The notes beneath the pieces are model-generated. The model was not told where the DNA came from. It saw only the letters and a program-made list of their open reading frames with translations, and made no database searches. Below, piece by piece: positions 44,785 to 57,384 of a stretch of DNA of 64,000 nt. The stretch lies in assembly GCA_015055515.1 (NCBI GenBank), contig SVIC01000004.1, forward strand, positions 1 through 64,000, read 5' to 3'. The translations under genes and the position numbers were made by a program. This stretch comes from Clostridiales bacterium (GTDB lineage Bacteria; Bacillota; Clostridia; Christensenellales; UBA1242). How positions within the stretch are numbered: the first letter of the stretch is position 1; every line of letters begins with the position of its first letter.

Positions 44785-47328
44785 TTATTCTGTAACTACA
44801 TTGCTATCATTTGTATCCGCAAATTCTGTATTTGATACTTCATTGGCTGGTACTTCTTCTTCCTCTGGCTCATGTGGTACAACAGCAATTGCCACCACCT
44901 TGGTATTACCTTTTACCTTCATCAATCTTACACCCTTAGTATTTCTACCTATTGTGTTGATCTCGCTTGCTTTTAGCCTTATCACTTGACCATCATCACA
45001 TATTAGGATTAAGTCGTTATCATCAGATATCTGCTTCAGACTAACTAGTCTACCTGTCTGATCATTGAATACACCTGCCATAACTCCTAAACCATATCTG
45101 CCTTGTAGCCTGTATTCTTCTTGTCTGCTACGCTTGCCATAACCATTCTCGGTCACTGTAATTATATCATGACTAGGATCTATCAAGACAATGTCTACTA
45201 GGTAGTCATCATCACGCAACTTCATACCACGTACACCTATTGCGTCTCTGCCCACTAGCCTTATATCCGACTCTTTGAATCTAATACACTTGCCGTTGTT
45301 GCTAGCAAGGATAATCTCATCATCTTCGCTAGTTACATATACGCCTATCAACGCATCATCCTCAGATAGCCTTATAGCCAACTTTCCACCCTTTCTAATA
45401 CTGTCGAATTCGGATATCTTAGTCTTCTTAATAAGACCATTCTTAGTACACATTAGTAAGTTCTTGCCTTCTCTATCCTCTTCCTTCACTGGAATAATAG
45501 TGGTTATTCTCTCGCCTTGGTCTACCTGCAATATATTCACTATTGCTCTGCCCTTAGATTGCTTCTGAGCCTCTGGCACCTCATATGACTTAATTGTATA
45601 TACCTTGCCCTTGTCACTGAAGCAGAACAGATCATCATGAGTGTTGGTCATGAATATGTTGTCCACCCAGTCCTCTTCCTTGGTCTTGTGACTGCTTACA
45701 CCCATTCCACCACGGTGCTGAGCCTTGTACTCACTCATAGCCATACGCTTGATATATCCGCCGTGAGTAAGAGTAATTATCACATCCTCCTTCTCTATTA
45801 GATCTGCTATGTCTATGTCACTGTAATCGTAAGAAATCTGAGACTTTCTAGGTACACCATATTTTGCCTTGATGTCTAATAAATCTTGCTTGATTATAGC
45901 CAGTACTTTCTCATCACTCTCTAGTATACTTCTTAACTCTCTAATAAGTTCTTGTGTTTCTTGTAACTCTGCCTTTAACTTCTCTACCTCAAGGCCTGTT
46001 AACTTCTGCAATCTCATATCTAGGATTGCTTGAGCCTGCTTCTCAGATAGTTCGAATAGTTTTGTCAATCTCTCAATAGCATCGTTCTTGTCCTCAGATA
46101 TCTTGATCTGCTTGATCACTTCATCGATATTAGCCTGAGCAATAACAAGACCAGCGAGGATATGCTCTTTCTGCTCTGCCTTGTCTAGATCGAACTTCGT
46201 TCTACGTATAATTATCTCTTTCTGGAACTCTAAGAAATGATGGATTATCTCTTGCAAATTACATATCTTAGGCGCACCATTCACCAGCGCAAGCATTATG
46301 ATACCAAAACTTATCTGCAACTGAGTGTGCTTGTATAGAGAATTTAATACAACTTGGGCATTAGCATCACGCTTAATGTCCACAACAATTCTCATACCCT
46401 CTCTGTCACTCTCTTCCTTGATGTCGGATATACCTTCTATCTTCTTGTTCTTTACAAGGTCTGCCATCTGCATTATCAATTTTGCCTTGTTCACTTGGTA
46501 TGGTATCTCTGTGATGACTATTCTAGATCTAGTTCCGTTATTGTACTCCTCTATCTCTGCCTTTGCTCTGATATAGCAAGTACCTCTACCTGTTCTGTAT
46601 GCATCCTTAACACCCTTTATACCCAAGATATAGCCCTTGGTTGGAAAATCTGGTGCAGGAATGTACTTCATCAGTTCTTCAATATCAATATCTTTGTTGT
46701 CAATCATAGCGACAACACCATCACACACCTCAGATAGATTGTGTGGTGGGATATTAGTAGCCATACCTACAGCAATTCCATCCGATCCATTCACTAGTAG
46801 ATTAGGAAATCTAGCAGGAAGAACAACCGGTTGTTGTAGTGTATCATCGAAGTTAGGGTAGAAATCTACAGTCTCTTTGTCAATGGTATTTAACATCTCT
46901 GCAGATATCTTACTTAGTCTAGCCTCGGTGTAACGCATTGCAGCAGCACTGTCTCCATCCACCGATCCGAAGTTACCATGACCCTCTACTAGCGGACTAT
47001 TGATAGTAAAGTCTTGAGCCAGTCTTACCAATGCATCGTATATGGCAGCATCACCATGAGGGTGATATTTACCCATAACATCACCGACAATACGCGCACA
47101 CTTCTTAAAAGGCTTGTCGTTAAATAAATTCAACTCTCCGCCCATTGTGTATAATATACGCCTATGCACTGGCTTCAATCCATCCCTCACATCTGGAATA
47201 GCACGAGATACGTTTACCGCCATAGCATATGCGATAAATGATTTCTCTAACTCATCCTTTACCTTTACTTCTAGGATTTTGCCAGTATTGTTCTTCTCTA
47301 TAATCTGATCAATTTCATTTCTGTCCAT
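44785..47328 (-). CDS. gyrA: DNA gyrase subunit A
   Basis: Breaks and rejoins DNA during supercoiling, 847 residues from the chosen start. The active-site Tyr is at about 133 ([10 protein letters not shown]) and the six-bladed C-terminal domain carries the gyrase box QRSKGRA-like [10 protein letters not shown]. The quinolone-determining loop reads [13 protein letters not shown], with Ala94 at the position of E. coli Ser83 and the Asp kept. I chose ATG 47,328 (MDRNEIDQ) by homology; upstream ATGs have no ribosome site. It follows gyrB at a distance of about 380 bp including repeats. Confidence 0.95.
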   Translation of the reverse strand: MDRNEIDQIIEKNNTGKILEVKVKDELEKSFIAYAMAVNVSRAIPDVRDGLKPVHRRILYTMGGELNLFNDKPFKKCARIVGDVMGKYHPHGDAAIYDALVRLAQDFTINSPLVEGHGNFGSVDGDSAAAMRYTEARLSKISAEMLNTIDKETVDFYPNFDDTLQQPVVLPARFPNLLVNGSDGIAVGMATNIPPHNLSEVCDGVVAMIDNKDIDIEELMKYIPAPDFPTKGYILGIKGVKDAYRTGRGTCYIRAKAEIEEYNNGTRSRIVITEIPYQVNKAKLIMQMADLVKNKKIEGISDIKEESDREGMRIVVDIKRDANAQVVLNSLYKHTQLQISFGIIMLALVNGAPKICNLQEIIHHFLEFQKEIIIRRTKFDLDKAEQKEHILAGLVIAQANIDEVIKQIKISEDKNDAIERLTKLFELSEKQAQAILDMRLQKLTGLEVEKLKAELQETQELIRELRSILESDEKVLAIIKQDLLDIKAKYGVPRKSQISYDYSDIDIADLIEKEDVIITLTHGGYIKRMAMSEYKAQHRGGMGVSSHKTKEEDWVDNIFMTNTHDDLFCFSDKGKVYTIKSYEVPEAQKQSKGRAIVNILQVDQGERITTIIPVKEEDREGKNLLMCTKNGLIKKTKISEFDSIRKGGKLAIRLSEDDALIGVYVTSEDDEIILASNNGKCIRFKESDIRLVGRDAIGVRGMKLRDDDYLVDIVLIDPSHDIITVTENGYGKRSRQEEYRLQGRYGLGVMAGVFNDQTGRLVSLKQISDDNDLILICDDGQVIRLKASEINTIGRNTKGVRLMKVKGNTKVVAIAVVPHEPEEEEVPANEVSNTEFADTNDSNVVTE

Positions 47329-47497
47329 ATTTATCTCTCTGTTTAATATTTTACTTGGCAGAACTGCCATCATTAATACTTCGTATTAAAATTATAATTA
47401 ATTTTTTTGTGTCTTTTTGTTATGGATGATTTATACCCAGCATAACTGCCTGAAAACTTTTTTTCATCCTATGTTGCTTTAGCGAAGATGTACATAC

Positions 47498-47543
47498 TTT
47501 TTGACTTGGAGTGCTATGCACGACGGATAAAATCTATTATATT
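47498..47543. repeat. 46-bp direct repeat, copy 1
   Basis: TTTTTGACTTGGAGTGCT then TGCACGACGG and ATAAAATCTATTATATT; differs at one base from 47,659-47,704. Confidence 0.85.
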
Positions 47544-47658
47544 CGAATCATTTAATTCAATAATCTTTCCGCCTACATATTCCATTATGAGCCTATTTGC
47601 CTACAACCCTTACTGCACTAGTTACATCCGCTTTATCTATAGCGAGAATATAAATAGA

Positions 47659-47704
47659 TTTTTGACTTGGAGTGCTTTGCACGACGGATAAAATCTATTA
47701 TATT
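47659..47704. repeat. 46-bp direct repeat, copy 2
   Basis: Second copy, eight bases from the gyrB stop codon. With the flanking ATAGATTTTT / AAAATCTAT it can form a stem around GTGC...GCAC, so it may act as the gyrB transcript end. Confidence 0.85.
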
Positions 47705-47711
47705 AGCACCC

Positions 47712-49994
<2,283 letters not shown>

Positions 49995-51080
49995 ATGTAT
50001 ATCAAATCAATCGAACTTAATAATTTCCGCAATTACGACAACGAGATTATATATCTAGACAAGGGATTGAATGTCATTGTAGGAGATAATGCACAAGGCA
50101 AGACCAACTTGCTGGAGAGTGTGTATCTTAGCAGTATTGGCAAGAGTCCTAGGACCAGCAAAGAGAAGGAATTAATTAAGTGGAATTCTACTTTTGCTAA
50201 GATCACCATAGAGTATGTTAAGACTATGACCAATCACAAGAAATTAGAAATATACCTGTCTAATTCTCAGAACAAATCCATTAAGATCAATGGATATTAT
50301 CTTAAAAAAATTAGCCAGCTTCTTGGTGAAATATATACAGTATACTTCAGTCCAGATGAGTTAAATATAGTGAAATCAGGACCTAATGAGAGAAGAAAAT
50401 TCATAGACATAGCAATATCCCAATTCGACAAAAATTATTTTTATAATCTGAATAAGTATTATGAGATATTAGAGCAGAGGAACAAACTTCTGAAATCGGG
50501 CAGTTCTGCCAAGACCATTGCCGATACACTATGTATTTGGGACGAGCAACTTGCTACATTTGGCTCGAAGATCATATATACAAGGCTTGGATTTTGTAAT
50601 ATCCTATCTTCTATTGCCAAGGATATCCATAGTGAACTAACCGATGGCAAGGAGAATTTTAGAATAGAGTATGTAGGAATACACTCTACCGATGTGAAAG
50701 ATATAGAGAAGAAATTATTAGAGGCACTATCCGATTGCCGAGACAAAGATATAGCACTTGGTTATACCAATGTAGGACCACAGAGAGATGATATCAAGTT
50801 AATTGTGAATGAGATTGATATAAGGTCTTTTGGAAGTCAAGGCCAACAGAGAACGGTTGCACTGTCTTTGAAGATTGCCGAGATGGAAGTAATTACCAAT
50901 GAGACACACGACACCCCAATACTACTACTAGACGATGTACTTAGCGAACTAGATGAGAATAGGCAGAATAAGTTAATTAAGAAGATATCCTCGTACCAGA
51001 CTATCCTTACGACAACCCAGTATAATCTTAATTCTCCTAGCCATATTATATACATCAATTCCGGCAAACAGCAAAATTAA
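49995..51080 (+). CDS. recF: DNA replication and repair protein RecF
   Basis: SMC-like ATPase that helps load RecA at gaps, 361 residues from the chosen start. Walker A GDNAQGKTNLLES near residue 30, signature GSQGQQRTVALSLKIAE, Walker B PILLLDDVLSELDENRQ. I chose ATG 49,995 (MYIKSIEL) because AGGAG is eight bases upstream; the open frame extends 21 codons further. Its place before dnaA differs from the usual dnaA-dnaN-recF-gyrB order. Confidence 0.96.
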   Translation: MYIKSIELNNFRNYDNEIIYLDKGLNVIVGDNAQGKTNLLESVYLSSIGKSPRTSKEKELIKWNSTFAKITIEYVKTMTNHKKLEIYLSNSQNKSIKINGYYLKKISQLLGEIYTVYFSPDELNIVKSGPNERRKFIDIAISQFDKNYFYNLNKYYEILEQRNKLLKSGSSAKTIADTLCIWDEQLATFGSKIIYTRLGFCNILSSIAKDIHSELTDGKENFRIEYVGIHSTDVKDIEKKLLEALSDCRDKDIALGYTNVGPQRDDIKLIVNEIDIRSFGSQGQQRTVALSLKIAEMEVITNETHDTPILLLDDVLSELDENRQNKLIKKISSYQTILTTTQYNLNSPSHIIYINSGKQQN

Positions 51081-51152
51081 TAAATACGCCTAAATTAAGC
51101 CATAATTTATGTCAAGATTTTTATGATTTATCCCCATATATATCATAATTCC

Positions 51153-51181
51153 TTGACATTTTTTTTTATATTTTGTATACT
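51153..51181 (+). promoter_or_regulatory. Promoter of dnaA
   Basis: TTGACA (51,153-51,158), 17-bp T-rich spacer, TATACT (51,176-51,181). A near DnaA box TTTATCCCC lies upstream at about 51,126. Confidence 0.85.
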
Positions 51182-51220
51182 AGAATTGTTATAAAAATCT
51201 ATGCGTAAAAAGGAGGCAGA

Positions 51221-52561
51221 ATGAATATAAATTCTATATGGAATGAGGCTGTCAATAGCCTAAAAAATCAAGTGTCTTCTGTATCGTATGATTTGTGGAT
51301 CAAGTCCTTGGAGCCTATAGATGTGATAGAGGGTGTATTATACTTATCTACGACTAGCACGAATGCAAAAGAGAGAGTTCTTAGATTGCATGCCGATCAG
51401 ATCAAGGATACCATTCATGCAATAACCGATGATATCAAGGATTTTGTCGTGCTTGCACCATACGAGAAGGAAGAGTATTTTGAGAAGTTAAGAAAAGAGC
51501 AAGAGGCATTAATTGCTCAATCTAAGAAGCTATACAATTTCAATAAGAAATTCACCTTCGATAACTTTGTCGTAGGTAATAGCAACAAGTATGTATTTGC
51601 CGCAGCTGTAGGTGTGGCAGAACATCCAGGCAAGATGAACCCACTATTTATCTATGGTGGAACGGGTCTGGGCAAGACTCACTTGCTTCACGCTATAGGC
51701 AATTATTTAGAGGAGCATAACCCCGAACTTAATGTGCTATACGTGACTTGTGAGAAGTTTGTAAATGATTATATTGAGAGCATGAAGAATGGCGGAAATC
51801 ATTATAATAGCAATTTCCGTGACAAGTATCGTAATGTTGATGTTTTAATGGTAGATGATATTCAGATAATATCCAAGCATACAGGAACACAAGAAGAGTT
51901 CTTTAATACATTCAACGACTTGTATCAGAACAATAAGCAAATTATAATTGTATCGGATAGACCACCTAAGGAGATCCCTACCCTACAAGAGAGATTGGTA
52001 TCTAGATTTAGTATGGGCTTTACCCAAGATATTCAGAGCCCAGACTTCGAGACTAAGGTAGCGATACTGCAGAAGAAGGCTGAGATAGAGAAATATGTGG
52101 TAGGCAACGAAGTAATTAATTATATCGCAGAGAATTTCGACACCAACATAAGAGAGTTGGAAGGAATACTTATTAAGGTACACTTCTATGCTTGCTTGCA
52201 TATGAAGGATGTAGCCGATTTAGACGATGTAGCCGAGGCATTGAAGGACCACGTTACATCTACTAAGCAGAATTTAACCAGTGACCGTATTATAGACTGT
52301 GTATGCAAGTATTATAACGTTGCTCGTATTGATTTGCTTGGCAAGAAGAAGAATAAGGAAGTAGTAGAGCCAAGGCAGATAGCAATGTATATAATCCTTG
52401 AGATGTTGGCATTACCACTTACTAGTGTAGGCCAGATATTTGGTGGCAAGGACCACACGACAGTCATTCACGCTAGAGAGAAGGTAGCAGATTTGATCAA
52501 GAACAATAACCGTGTAAAGATAGCGGTAGATGATATCAAGAGTATGGCATCCAGACAATAG
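51221..52561 (+). CDS. dnaA: Chromosomal replication initiator protein DnaA
   Basis: Binds DnaA boxes and opens the origin, 446 residues. Domain I at the N-terminus (WIKSLEPI), AAA+ Walker A GGTGLGKTHLLHAI near residue 147, Walker B VLMVDDIQ, and domain IV signature GGKDHTTVIHAREKV. The start ATG follows AAAGGAGG. Promoter at 51,153-51,181. Boxes flank it on both sides, fit for autoregulation. Confidence 0.98.
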   Translation: MNINSIWNEAVNSLKNQVSSVSYDLWIKSLEPIDVIEGVLYLSTTSTNAKERVLRLHADQIKDTIHAITDDIKDFVVLAPYEKEEYFEKLRKEQEALIAQSKKLYNFNKKFTFDNFVVGNSNKYVFAAAVGVAEHPGKMNPLFIYGGTGLGKTHLLHAIGNYLEEHNPELNVLYVTCEKFVNDYIESMKNGGNHYNSNFRDKYRNVDVLMVDDIQIISKHTGTQEEFFNTFNDLYQNNKQIIIVSDRPPKEIPTLQERLVSRFSMGFTQDIQSPDFETKVAILQKKAEIEKYVVGNEVINYIAENFDTNIRELEGILIKVHFYACLHMKDVADLDDVAEALKDHVTSTKQNLTSDRIIDCVCKYYNVARIDLLGKKKNKEVVEPRQIAMYIILEMLALPLTSVGQIFGGKDHTTVIHAREKVADLIKNNNRVKIAVDDIKSMASRQ

Positions 52562-52810
52562 CATTGGGGATAACTTTTGGTATGTATGTGTATAATTTGT
52601 GGTGATTTGTGGATAGTTTGCCCACCTTTTCCACCGAGTTATCAACATAACAAAAATCAATATTTTGTGGCATACCCCACGAAAATTGATGTGTGCAAGT
52701 ACTATATTTTGTGGTAAATGCGAGTTATTCACATTTCCACAGAGCATATTATTATAAATATTATTGTAAAAAAATTTTTAATATATAAGTTTTAAGGAGA
52801 ACGCGCGAAG
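52562..52810. promoter_or_regulatory. dnaA-dnaN intergenic region with DnaA boxes
   Basis: 249 bp rich in DnaA-box-like nonamers: TGTGGATAG (52,608-52,616), TTATCAACA (52,639-52,647), TTATTCACA (52,725-52,733), and GGGGATAAC at the start. Part of the probable origin. A dnaN ribosome site AAGGAGA is at the end. Confidence 0.75.
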
Positions 52811-53914
52811 ATGAAAATAGTATGTGATGGATTAGATCTATCAGATGCTGTCATCAAAGTAAGCAAAGCGATAAGTAATAAAAATGTTAATCCTATATTA
52901 GAGGGAATTAAGATTAGTACAGACGAAGATTATTTGATATTGACAGCGACAGATCTAGAATTAACAATAGAGAACAAAATAAGAGCAGATGTAAAAATTG
53001 ATGGCGATATGGTAGTCCCTGGTAAATTCTTTGGGGAATACATTAAGAAGTTAAACAATGAGAAGATTGAGTTAACAACAGATGACAGTAATAACCTTAG
53101 CATTAGATACGCCGATAGTTTTGGCAAAATACAATGCTATGATGCAAAAGAATATCCTATAACACAGAAGATTGATTTCGAGAATAGTTTTGAGATTAGT
53201 CAGAAGGATTTGAAAGATCTTATAACAAAAACAGTCTACGCAGTATCAGTAGACGAGACCAGACCAATACTAAAGGGTGTGAAGCTAGAGGTAGAGGATG
53301 GCAATGTGACAGCGATAGCATTAGATGGATTTAGATTGTCTAAGACTAGCAAAGTAATCCACAATGCAACAAATAATGTGAATATAATAGTTCCAGCAAA
53401 GAGTTTGAAAGAGATTTCTAACTTACTTAGTGACAGCGATGATAATGTAAAAATAAGTATTCAGAAGAATTATCTGATGGTAGAATTGCAGAATACAAAG
53501 ATTTCTACAAGATTACTTGATGGCGAGTTTATTAATTATAAGCAAATAATTCCTACTGCATATACAACAACAGTGATTATTAACAAAGCACAATTAGAGA
53601 ACTCTATTGACAAAGCAATGTTATTCAGTAGAGTAGATAAGAATAACTTAGTGAAGTTCGATATCACTGAGAAGTTAATGTTGATTGCTAGCCATAGCGA
53701 GATTGGTGAGAACAAAGATAATATATCAATCCACTTGAATGGTAAAGAATTAACAATAGCGTTCAATGCTAGATACTTCAGTGAAGCACTTAGAGTTATT
53801 GATGATGAGTATATTAAGCTTAACTTCAATTCATCTATCTCCCCTTGTGTAATTACAGCAAGTGATAACGAATCATTTACTAATCTTATTCTACCTGTTA
53901 GAATTAGTAATTAA
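52811..53914 (+). CDS. dnaN: DNA polymerase III beta subunit (sliding clamp)
   Basis: Ring-shaped processivity clamp, 367 residues, normal size. The three-domain pattern is visible, with VPAKSLKEI and the C-terminal LILPVRIS. The start ATG follows AAGGAGAACGCGCGAAG. Downstream lies a terminator (53,931-53,951) and then the 1.9-kb non-coding stretch; yaaA and recF, which usually follow, are absent here. Confidence 0.97.
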   Translation: MKIVCDGLDLSDAVIKVSKAISNKNVNPILEGIKISTDEDYLILTATDLELTIENKIRADVKIDGDMVVPGKFFGEYIKKLNNEKIELTTDDSNNLSIRYADSFGKIQCYDAKEYPITQKIDFENSFEISQKDLKDLITKTVYAVSVDETRPILKGVKLEVEDGNVTAIALDGFRLSKTSKVIHNATNNVNIIVPAKSLKEISNLLSDSDDNVKISIQKNYLMVELQNTKISTRLLDGEFINYKQIIPTAYTTTVIINKAQLENSIDKAMLFSRVDKNNLVKFDITEKLMLIASHSEIGENKDNISIHLNGKELTIAFNARYFSEALRVIDDEYIKLNFNSSISPCVITASDNESFTNLILPVRISN

Positions 53915-54399
53915 TTATATTAGTTCCAGATTTCATATCTGGAATTTTTTTTATCCACTCCCCTGCTAAATAAATTAATCAAAATATGTCATAAATATTT
54001 TTGTCAGTAATATTTGAAATTATTTTAACACCCCATCTAGAATAATTATAGACAACATATATTCTTGCCTGTGTTTTTTACTAATCCACAAATAACCTTA
54101 AATTGTGAATAACTAATCCAAACTTTGTTTAGTGGTTATTTAATACTTTTCTAAAAACGAAATTCTGTAAATTATTATCTGTCATCGTATAAGACAATTA
54201 TTTTTCAATAGAGTACTTTTGTTTAATTTTGTGTTTAAGCAAATTTATCAAATTATTAATTTTGGCTAACATTGATTGCTAGATGTTTTTTTATTTATCC
54301 TGTAGTCATGCTAATCATACTTATCTTGCAAAGTCTATTTAATATTTTTTAACTGCAACAGAATAGCACTATCCTCATATTCAAAAAAAAGTAATCACA

Positions 54400-54585
54400 C
54401 ATATACGCCCGCACACGCCTATCGCATATATAGGCGTACGTGCATCTATCATACACACACCCGCCTATACGCCTGCATGTACCTATGCCCATGCGCATGT
54501 ACACACATACACACACGTATACACACATGATCGCGTGCATGCACACTTACGCATGTACGCACATACACGTACGCACGCGTGAGAG
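54400..54585. other. Alternating purine-pyrimidine tract
   Basis: About 185 bp composed almost only of CA/TG, CG and TA steps (ACACATACACACACG, GTGCATGCACAC, CGTACGCACGCGTG), much richer in G+C than its surroundings. This composition favours left-handed DNA under negative supercoiling. The only open frame across it is a low-complexity string of Cys, Tyr, Val and Met on the minus strand and is not a gene. Confidence 0.75.
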
Positions 54586-55377
54586 AGGTGACTTATATGC
54601 TTATATAACGATTTAGTGTAAAAATCACCTATTTTTAACGATTTATATTTTATGTTTTATTTATAATGACAACAAATATATATTTTGTGACAATAACTAT
54701 ATACTTTGTATCATTATAATTAAAATCCAAAAATCAAATACTTGAAAAACGGCTAAATAAAGCCATTTTTAATTTTTTATTAAAATTTGGTGTTTTTATT
54801 AAATATTTGATGTTTTTAATATATTTACAAAAATAAGTTGTTTTTAAGTGTATTGTTATTAGAGTGTAAATATTTATTGTTCTTAAGTTTATGGGCTTTA
54901 TATTTTTTAAGTTTTGAAAAATTTGATTATTTTATTGTCTTCGATTATTTTTTTAATTTTGTCTTATTTGTACTTTGTAGAGGTTTTGTATGAATGGGTA
55001 TTTTAATAATAATTATAGTTATATTTTAATATTTATATATTATCTATTTCTATCTATTGTGTTATTTATTGTTATCTAATTATATAATGGTTTTCCACAC
55101 CGTAGGTTAAAATGTGGATATTTACCTATATTTAATATGATCTATATCATATAATATACTTTATTATATTATATATAGAGAATATATTTCTATTATTATA
55201 TATGTTATATAATATATAATATATAATATATAATATAGGATATAGGATATATGGTATATTAATAATATATATAATATATATAATATATAGTATATACTTA
55301 ATATATATTCATATGATATATAGAAGGGCTTATCTGTTTATTTTGTATTTATATTCCACAGTATAATCTATGTGTTA

Positions 55378-55500
55378 TTGCAACTATCGTTGCAAAGTGC
55401 TAATGCACTACAGCCATTAGAAATGGCTACACATAGATTGAATAAACATCAGTTTTGCTTGAATATGCCTTTGTCGCATTCAGACAAAACTTCCGATAAT
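55378..55500 (+). repeat. Intergenic structured repeat, copy 3
   Basis: Shares ACATAGATTGAATAAACATC and AACTTCCGATAATATT with copies 1 and 2. Its upstream part has different sequence but the same style of small hairpins (CAACTATCGTTG, AGTGCTAATGCACT, AGCCATTAGAAATGGCT). Confidence 0.7.
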
Positions 55501-55728
55501 ATTATTTTTTATATTTCAAACATTTATCTTTAACTTATATTTATATGTTTTTTATATTCTTATATAGTTGAATAGTTGTTGCCTATGTGTAAGCAAATTT
55601 ATATGATATACATAATTATATTTTGAGGGTTAATCTTTATTTTTTAATTTATATATTTTATTTGTTGTAGTTAATATAATAAGTAGAATATATATTTTTT
55701 TTGTATATAGCCTTGTCTATATTAGTTA

Positions 55729-55757
55729 TTTACAAAAGTGTGTAAATATGATATAAT
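55729..55757 (+). promoter_or_regulatory. Promoter of mnmE
   Basis: TTTACA (55,729-55,734), 17-bp spacer, TATAAT (55,752-55,757). Confidence 0.75.
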
Positions 55758-55844
55758 ATAAATAATAATATAATAGTAAATATTGTCAAATATGGCTTTT
55801 GTGACAATAAATACATAGTTTTTTGGTAATATATAGGTGGTTTT

Positions 55845-57200
55845 ATGGTAAATAATACAATTTGTGCGATATCTACTCCTATTGGTGTAGGTGGTATTAG
55901 TATTATAAGAATGAGTGGAAATAATGTTAGAGATATTGCTAACAAGGTTTTTTCATGTAGTGTTTCGGTGTATGATGTTGAGCCTAGAAAATTATATTTA
56001 GGTACTTTAACTACATCGGCATTTAAGGAAAAATGTATGATGGTTTATTTCAAATCACCTGCCTCTTATACCGGTGAAGATATGATAGAATTCCAATGTC
56101 ATGGCGGAGTAAAATTAGCATATGGCGTATTAGAAGAATTGGTTAATAGCGGTGCTAGGATTGCAGAAGGTGGAGAATTTACTAAGAGGGCATTTATTAA
56201 TGGTAAATTATCTTTGGATGAGGCTGAGGGTGTTATAGATATAATCAATTCAGAATCAGATAGCGAGATAAGAGCAGGGTATTCTCTAATGCAAGGTGGG
56301 TTGAAGAGTGGGGTTATAGAACTTCAGGGTAAATTAACAGACTGTCTTGCTAAATTAGAGGTTAATATGGATTATCCAGAAGAGGATTTGGAATTAGAGA
56401 CTAAGCAAGATGTGTGTAGGGAGTTAAGTGAAGTAAAAGATAGGTTGGTTAGTCTTAATTCTACATCTAAGACGGGTATGTGTATCAAGAATGGTACTAA
56501 GTTAGTTATATTAGGCAAGACAAATGTAGGAAAAAGTAGTCTTATGAATGCATTGCTTAATTATGATAGGGCTATTGTGACCGATATCCAGGGAACAACT
56601 AGGGATACTCTGGAGGAAACGTACGAGTATAAGGGTATTAAGTTCTCTGTTGTGGACACAGCAGGTATTAGAAATAGTAGCGATATTGTAGAAAATATAG
56701 GTATAGAGAAATCAAAAAAAGCCATAAATATAGCCGATTTAATACTATTTGTGCTAGATGGTAGTTCGAATATATCTGTTGAGGATAGAGAGATTGCTGA
56801 TCTAATTAAGGATAAATCAAATGTGCTGGTAATAGTGAATAAGACTGACAAAGGTGTTGTGTTAGATAGATCAATATTTGAAGGAAGAGATGTTGTTGAA
56901 ATATCTGCAAAAAATGGAATTAATATTGACACTCTGAAAGAAAGGATATATAATCTAGTGTTCGATAATAATATCACTTCTCAAAGTGTAATATTGACTA
57001 ATATTAGACATATCAAAATTATCCAAGAAGCGCTAGATTTAACTAATAACGCCATATCGGTGCTTAATAGTGGAGTTAATTTGGATTTATTATCCATAGA
57101 TATTAAGAATATATGGTTGAAATTAGGTGAAATTACAGGCGAGAGCGAAGTTGAGGAGATAATTAATACAATTTTTGCTAAATTCTGTGTTGGTAAATAA
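55845..57200 (+). CDS. mnmE: tRNA modification GTPase MnmE
   Basis: With MnmG it modifies the wobble uridine of certain tRNAs, 451 residues. N-terminal folate-binding domain (TPIGVGGISIIRMSG), G-domain with GKTNVGKSSLMNALL near residue 223, DTAGI and NKTD, and the C-terminal FCVGK with the conserved Cys448. The start ATG follows AGGTGG. First of a likely mnmE-mnmG-rsmG unit, with 184 bp before mnmG. Confidence 0.97.
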   Translation: MVNNTICAISTPIGVGGISIIRMSGNNVRDIANKVFSCSVSVYDVEPRKLYLGTLTTSAFKEKCMMVYFKSPASYTGEDMIEFQCHGGVKLAYGVLEELVNSGARIAEGGEFTKRAFINGKLSLDEAEGVIDIINSESDSEIRAGYSLMQGGLKSGVIELQGKLTDCLAKLEVNMDYPEEDLELETKQDVCRELSEVKDRLVSLNSTSKTGMCIKNGTKLVILGKTNVGKSSLMNALLNYDRAIVTDIQGTTRDTLEETYEYKGIKFSVVDTAGIRNSSDIVENIGIEKSKKAINIADLILFVLDGSSNISVEDREIADLIKDKSNVLVIVNKTDKGVVLDRSIFEGRDVVEISAKNGINIDTLKERIYNLVFDNNITSQSVILTNIRHIKIIQEALDLTNNAISVLNSGVNLDLLSIDIKNIWLKLGEITGESEVEEIINTIFAKFCVGK

Positions 57201-57384
57201 AGGGCTCGGATAATATGCTTTTTTCTCCGTAGTTGTTTATACTCCAAGTTAAATAGAGTATAATCATCCTCGCTAAAGTGTGATAGGATTAGGATAAATA
57301 AGTTGGCTTATGTAAATTTTATTCATTGTAGATAATGAATGACAAATTGCAACGCTTAAAATAGGCTGAATATAGGGAGTTTTT

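Larger units (their letters stand above)
47374..47711. other. gyrB-gyrA intergenic region with repeats
   Basis: 338 bp without a gene, unusual between gyrB and gyrA. It holds the two 46-bp direct repeats described separately and a short GTAGGCGG-type stretch between them. A promoter for gyrA should lie on the minus strand near 47,390-47,450. Confidence 0.6.
53915..55844. other. 1.93-kb non-coding origin region
   Basis: No credible gene. Contents: dnaN terminator (TTCCAGAT/ATCTGGAA, T8); scattered DnaA-box-like sites (AATCCACAAA near 54,085, TTGTGAATAA near 54,103, TGTGGATAT near 55,113); the alternating purine-pyrimidine tract 54,400-54,585; a long AT-only stretch 55,140-55,320 with TATAATATA repeats, apt for unwinding; repeat copy 3 at 55,378-55,500; and the mnmE promoter. 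I propose it as part of the chromosome origin. Confidence 0.6.

Noticed and set aside
54349-54546. 65-codon open frame on the minus strand in the alternating tract
   Set aside because: Low-complexity string of Met, Cys, Tyr and Val produced by CA/TG repeats; no ribosome site.
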